11,909 nucleotides of DNA from JACRBK01 sp964427955 (GTDB lineage Bacteria; Chloroflexota; Anaerolineae; Aggregatilineales; Aggregatilineaceae). Shown here piece by piece: positions 6,201 to 11,909 of the stretch. The notes beneath the pieces were generated by a model. The model had not been told where the DNA came from. It ran no database searches and saw only the letters and a list, made by a program, of their open reading frames with translations. The translations under genes and the position numbers were made by a program. Where the stretch lies: assembly GCA_964427955.1 (NCBI GenBank), contig CAYRWY010000157.1, positions 1-11,909 on the forward strand, given 5' to 3'. Every line of letters starts with the position of its first letter. Position 1 is the stretch's first letter.

Positions 6201-9200
6201 ATGCCCCTGATCCATGAAAAATTGACTCATCTGACACGGACCCTGCGTTCGTATATTTACCGGGATGCGGTGCCGCTCCGCTGGCAGATCTGTGATGGAC
6301 TGCCCTATGGAACGCCGCTGCCTCCCGCTGGTGACCGCAACTGGCGGCCCCTGCGATCCGGCGATCTGTGGGGAACGCATTTGAGTTGGGCCTGGCTGAC
6401 CGCCGAAACCACGATTCCTGAGTCCTGGATCGGACGTCCGGCGGCGCTGCACATCCAAATGGAAGCGCTGCTGACCGATCCCGCCGGGGCGCTCTTTTCG
6501 GGGCCGGAGGCGTTGGTCAGTGTATCCGTTCCCGGCGTACCGCCGCAGACGATCAACCCTATCCATTTCGAAGTCCTGCTCACCGACTCCGTCGAAGCCG
6601 GACGCCCGGTCGCGATCACGATGGAGTGCTTCATGGGCATGTCCCAACCGGGTGATCACCAGGTCCGCTTCAAAGTCGCCGATCTGGCCTGGATTGATCG
6701 GGATGTCGAGGGACTGTATTGGGACGCGAACGTGCTGCTTGAGACGATTTCCGCTTTGCCGAGCGCCGCGCCTGAACGCAGCTTCTACCTGAACGTGCTG
6801 AACGATGCTTTCCAGCGGATCAACTGGATGAATCCGCCCGACGCGGCCTTCTGCGCGACCGTCCGCGAAGCCCGGGCGGTGCTTCGCGAACTGATCTTCC
6901 AGGCGCGTCCCACTCAGACCGGAATCGCGCCGCGCCCGGTCGTTCATGCCCTGGGCCACGCGCATATCGACGTGGCCTGGCTCTGGCCGCTCCGGGTCAC
7001 GCGGGGCAAAGCGGCCCGCACCTTCGCGACGGCGCTGGCGTTCATGGATCAGTACCCGGAATACACGTTCACGCAGAGCCAGCCGCATCTCTACAAGATG
7101 GTGTCTCAGGATCGCCCCGACTTGTTCGAGCGCATCAAGGCCCGCGTCGCCGAAGGGCGCTGGAATCCCACCGGCTGCACCTGGGTCGAGATGGATACGA
7201 ATATGCCCTGCGGCGAGTCCCTGGTGCGCCAGTTCCTCTACGGGATGCGCTACTTCCAGTCCGAGCTGGGCTTCCGCCCGGAGGTGCTCTGGCTGCCGGA
7301 CGTCTTCGGCTATTCGGCGGCGCTGCCCCAGATCATGAAGCTGGCGGGCGTGCGCTATTTCTTCACCTCCAAGCTCAGTTGGAACCAGTACACCGAATAT
7401 CCTTACGACACTTTCTGGTGGGAAGGGCTGGACGGCAGCCAGGTCTTGACGCATCTTTCGACCACGCCCGACTCGTGGGGAACGAATATCGGCTGGAAGA
7501 TCGCGACCTACAACGCGAACCTCACCCCGGCGGAGATGGCGGCGACCTGGAACAACTACAAACAGAAGGATGCCAACCATCACCTGGCTGTGGCTTATGG
7601 GATGGGCGATGGCGGCGGCGGTCCGAACAAGGACATGGTCGAACGCCGGGCGCGCATGGCCGATCTGCCGGGACTTCCGCAGGTCAAGCACAGCACGGCG
7701 GAGAACTTCTTCCACGACCTTGAAGCGACGATCCCCGACGATCTGCCGCACTGGGTCGGTGAGTTGTACTTCCAGATGCATCGCGGCACCTATACCACCC
7801 AGGCGCGCACCAAGCGCCACAACCGCAAGCTCGAAATCGCCCTGCATAATGCCGAGGCGTTAGCCTCGATTGCGCATCTGCTGGGCGCGGCCTATCCTCA
7901 GGAAAGCCTGAGCGCGGCCTGGGAAACGGTGCTGCTCAACCAGTTCCACGACATTCTGCCCGGCAGCAGCATCAACGCGGTCTACCAGGACACGGCGCGT
8001 GATTACGCTCAGGCTCAACTCCGGGCCGCCGGGGCGCTGGACGAGGCACTGGGCACGATTGCCCGGCATATCCGTTACGATGCCGACATGGAAGGTTTTG
8101 CCGTCTTCAACACCCTCAGCACGACTCAGGGCGGTCCCCTGGAGGTGACGCTGCCGGGTGAGGGGGCCGTCGAGATCGTGGGACCCAGTGGCCGCCGCAA
8201 GCCGTTCCAGTGGATCGATCCCGCCACCCGCCGCGCGCTGTTCATTCCCAGCAACGTCCCAGGGTACGGCCATAAGGCGTACCTGGTACGCCCGACCGAA
8301 CAGAAGAACTCCCCCCACGTCGATAAGGCCGCGACCGGGACGCTGACCCGCCTCGAAAACGGCCTCTTGCGCGCGGAGTTTGATGCGAAGGGCAATCTGG
8401 TCCGCCTGTACGACCTCGAACATTTCCGCGACGTGCTCGTGCCGGGCGAGATCGGCAACCAGGTGTGGGCCTACGTGGATCGCCCGCACCAGTGGGATGC
8501 CTGGGACGTAGAAGCGTATGTCCAGGATCAGGGCTGGCAGTTGGAGCCGGATTCGGTCACGCTGCTGGAAGAAGGACCGCTGCGTGCGACCTTGCAGGTG
8601 ACCTATACCTTCAATCGTTCGCGCGTCGTGCAGCGTATCAGCTTGTTGGCCGATCAGCGGGTGCTGAGCTTCGATACCGAGGTGGATTGGCACGAGCAGC
8701 ACATCCTGCTGCGGGTTCACTTCCCGCTGCTAATCCACGCCCCCAACGCCACCTATGAGGTCCAGTTCGGGACTCTGGAGCGTCCGACGCACCGCAATAC
8801 GGCCTGGGATCAGGCGCGTCACGAAGTGCCCGCCCAGCAGTGGGCCGATATGTCCGAAGGAAACTATGGCGTCAGCCTGTTGAACGATTGCAAATACGGC
8901 TACAGCACGCAGGGCCATGTGCTGACCCTGAGTCTGCTGCGTTCGACAACGCATCCCGATCCGGAAGCCGATCAGGGCCAACACACCTTCACCTATGCGC
9001 TGTACCCGCACGCGGGTGACTGGCGTCAGGGGACCATCGCGCAGGCGCGGCGCTTGAACTGCCCGCTGCTGGCGCATCCCGTGACGGGCACCGGGACCTG
9101 GCTGCCGGTCGAATTCGGCCTGGTCACCTGCCGCACGCCCGGCGCGATCATCGACACCGTCAAAAAAGCCGAGGACGGCGACGATCTGATCATCCGGGTG

Positions 9201-9401
9201 TACGAAGCCCACGGCGGGCGCACGACGGCGACGCTGGTGTTTGGCGTGAAAATCGAGTCGGCTGAGGAAGTGAATCTGCTCGAAGAACCAACCGGCCCGG
9301 CGGATCTGAAGGCGGATACGCTGCGTGTGTCGCTCACTCCCTACCAGCTTCGCTCGTTCCGGGTCAAACTGGCCGATATCCTCACGCACCATCTGGGCTG
9401 A
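6201..9401 (+). CDS. GH38 alpha-mannosidase, cytosolic Man2C1/Ams1-like type
   Basis: 1066 residues from an ATG with GGAG eight bases upstream (6189-6192). Domains in order: an N-terminal beta-sandwich of the Ams1/Man2C1 kind (about 28-170, DGLPYGTPLPPAGDRNWRPL); a GH38 catalytic barrel (about 247-510) with GHAHIDVAW holding zinc ligands His255 and Asp257, and WLPDVFGYSAALPQI holding Asp367, the expected nucleophile and zinc ligand; the GDGGGGP loop (about 473-479); the mid helical domain (about 515-620, GELYFQMHRGTYTTQ) and zinc-ligand His583 in NQFHDILPGSS; and beta domains to the C-terminus. All expected catalytic and metal residues are present. The enzyme hydrolyses alpha-mannosidic bonds with retention. 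No signal peptide or membrane segment is seen, so it should act inside the cell on imported or recycled mannosides. It is the last and largest gene of the hydrolase cluster. Linkage specificity cannot be read from sequence. Confidence 0.95.
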   Translation: MPLIHEKLTHLTRTLRSYIYRDAVPLRWQICDGLPYGTPLPPAGDRNWRPLRSGDLWGTHLSWAWLTAETTIPESWIGRPAALHIQMEALLTDPAGALFSGPEALVSVSVPGVPPQTINPIHFEVLLTDSVEAGRPVAITMECFMGMSQPGDHQVRFKVADLAWIDRDVEGLYWDANVLLETISALPSAAPERSFYLNVLNDAFQRINWMNPPDAAFCATVREARAVLRELIFQARPTQTGIAPRPVVHALGHAHIDVAWLWPLRVTRGKAARTFATALAFMDQYPEYTFTQSQPHLYKMVSQDRPDLFERIKARVAEGRWNPTGCTWVEMDTNMPCGESLVRQFLYGMRYFQSELGFRPEVLWLPDVFGYSAALPQIMKLAGVRYFFTSKLSWNQYTEYPYDTFWWEGLDGSQVLTHLSTTPDSWGTNIGWKIATYNANLTPAEMAATWNNYKQKDANHHLAVAYGMGDGGGGPNKDMVERRARMADLPGLPQVKHSTAENFFHDLEATIPDDLPHWVGELYFQMHRGTYTTQARTKRHNRKLEIALHNAEALASIAHLLGAAYPQESLSAAWETVLLNQFHDILPGSSINAVYQDTARDYAQAQLRAAGALDEALGTIARHIRYDADMEGFAVFNTLSTTQGGPLEVTLPGEGAVEIVGPSGRRKPFQWIDPATRRALFIPSNVPGYGHKAYLVRPTEQKNSPHVDKAATGTLTRLENGLLRAEFDAKGNLVRLYDLEHFRDVLVPGEIGNQVWAYVDRPHQWDAWDVEAYVQDQGWQLEPDSVTLLEEGPLRATLQVTYTFNRSRVVQRISLLADQRVLSFDTEVDWHEQHILLRVHFPLLIHAPNATYEVQFGTLERPTHRNTAWDQARHEVPAQQWADMSEGNYGVSLLNDCKYGYSTQGHVLTLSLLRSTTHPDPEADQGQHTFTYALYPHAGDWRQGTIAQARRLNCPLLAHPVTGTGTWLPVEFGLVTCRTPGAIIDTVKKAEDGDDLIIRVYEAHGGRTTATLVFGVKIESAEEVNLLEEPTGPADLKADTLRVSLTPYQLRSFRVKLADILTHHLG

Positions 9402-9408
9402 TCCTCTC

Positions 9409-9436
9409 GTAGGAGCGGTTCGCGAACCGCTCCTAC
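9409..9436. repeat. 28-bp perfect intergenic palindrome (REP-like)
   Basis: The half-site GTAGGAGCGGTTCG is followed immediately by its exact reverse complement, giving a 28-base perfect palindrome 7 bases after the alpha-mannosidase stop. As RNA it would form a 12-bp stem with a CGCG loop. There is no T-run, so it is not a standard intrinsic terminator, though it could stabilise the 3' end of the mannosidase transcript. Palindromes of the type GTAGGxGC...GCxCCTAC recur between genes in many environmental bacterial genomes as I recall, which is why I call it repeat-like. Only one copy is present in this window. Confidence 0.6.
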
Positions 9437-9473
9437 ACGTTCTCCCCTATTGTGGCCCCTACCAAAATCGCAC

Positions 9474-9502
9474 TTGCCAGCCGAATAACATAGTGGTACG
9501 CT
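9474..9502 (+). promoter_or_regulatory. Candidate promoter of topA
   Basis: TTGCCA (9474-9479, five of six to consensus) is followed after 17 bases by TACGCT (9497-9502), a weak -10 but with an upstream TG (TGG just before it) as in extended -10 promoters. It lies in the 169-base gap before topA, downstream of the palindrome. Start of transcription would be near 9509, giving a leader of about 60 bases in which CCGGG (9517-9521) and CCCGG (9532-9536) could form a small stem. Confidence 0.35.
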
Positions 9503-9570
9503 TCGCAGAATTTCCACCGGGCGGTTGACCCCCCGGCTCAGCGCACAACGAGTTTGGTGTGAGTGGCCTT

Positions 9571-11909
<2,339 letters not shown>

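Noticed and set aside
5997..7847. 616-codon open frame on the minus strand opposite the small protein and alpha-mannosidase genes
   Set aside because: The plus-strand GH38 motifs are conclusive. The reverse frame is a low-complexity shadow that also crosses two genes.

Overview
The window is GC-rich bacterial chromosome, densely coding on both strands. Several traits point to a Chloroflexota-like organism: a zinc-finger-less topoisomerase I with C-terminal GxYGPY repeats, a Man2C1/Ams1-type cytosolic alpha-mannosidase, a STAND/TPR ATPase, an archaeal-like endonuclease IV paralogue, and a perfect GTAGGAGC...GCTCCTAC intergenic palindrome. This assignment is inference from general resemblance; no marker was compared with a database.

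Layout from left to right. The start of an unidentified minus-strand gene runs off the left edge (1-68), with a good sigma70-type promoter just upstream. Next, an endonuclease IV-family TIM-barrel protein (170-1051, minus) is divergent from an M50B-like membrane metalloprotease (1099-1974, plus). The M50 gene converges on a 782-residue STAND ATPase with C-terminal TPRs (2023-4371, minus), with a hairpin between the two stops. A short Trm112/UPF0434-like gene (4504-4767, minus) has its own near-consensus promoter and a textbook intrinsic terminator, so it is a self-contained transcription unit. Divergent from it is a plus-strand cluster: alpha/beta hydrolase (4920-5696), a small beta-rich protein whose start overlaps the hydrolase stop (5684-6169), and a GH38 alpha-mannosidase (6201-9401). 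A 28-bp perfect palindrome follows, then topA (9571 to beyond the right edge).

The hydrolase, small protein and mannosidase are probably co-transcribed: the first two overlap by 13 nt and the third follows 31 nt later. The other genes look like independent single-gene units with housekeeping or general roles (DNA repair, DNA topology, tRNA/translation-factor methylation partner, membrane proteolysis). I see no rRNA, tRNA, CRISPR array, transposase, integrase or prophage gene. The window is mostly ordinary chromosome. The points most worth a second look are a substituted metal-ligand position in the endonuclease IV homologue, the cysteine-poor Trm112-like protein, the duplicated GGRxAVxxAL motif in the small hydrolase-coupled protein, the STAND protein with no N-terminal effector, and the intergenic palindrome.
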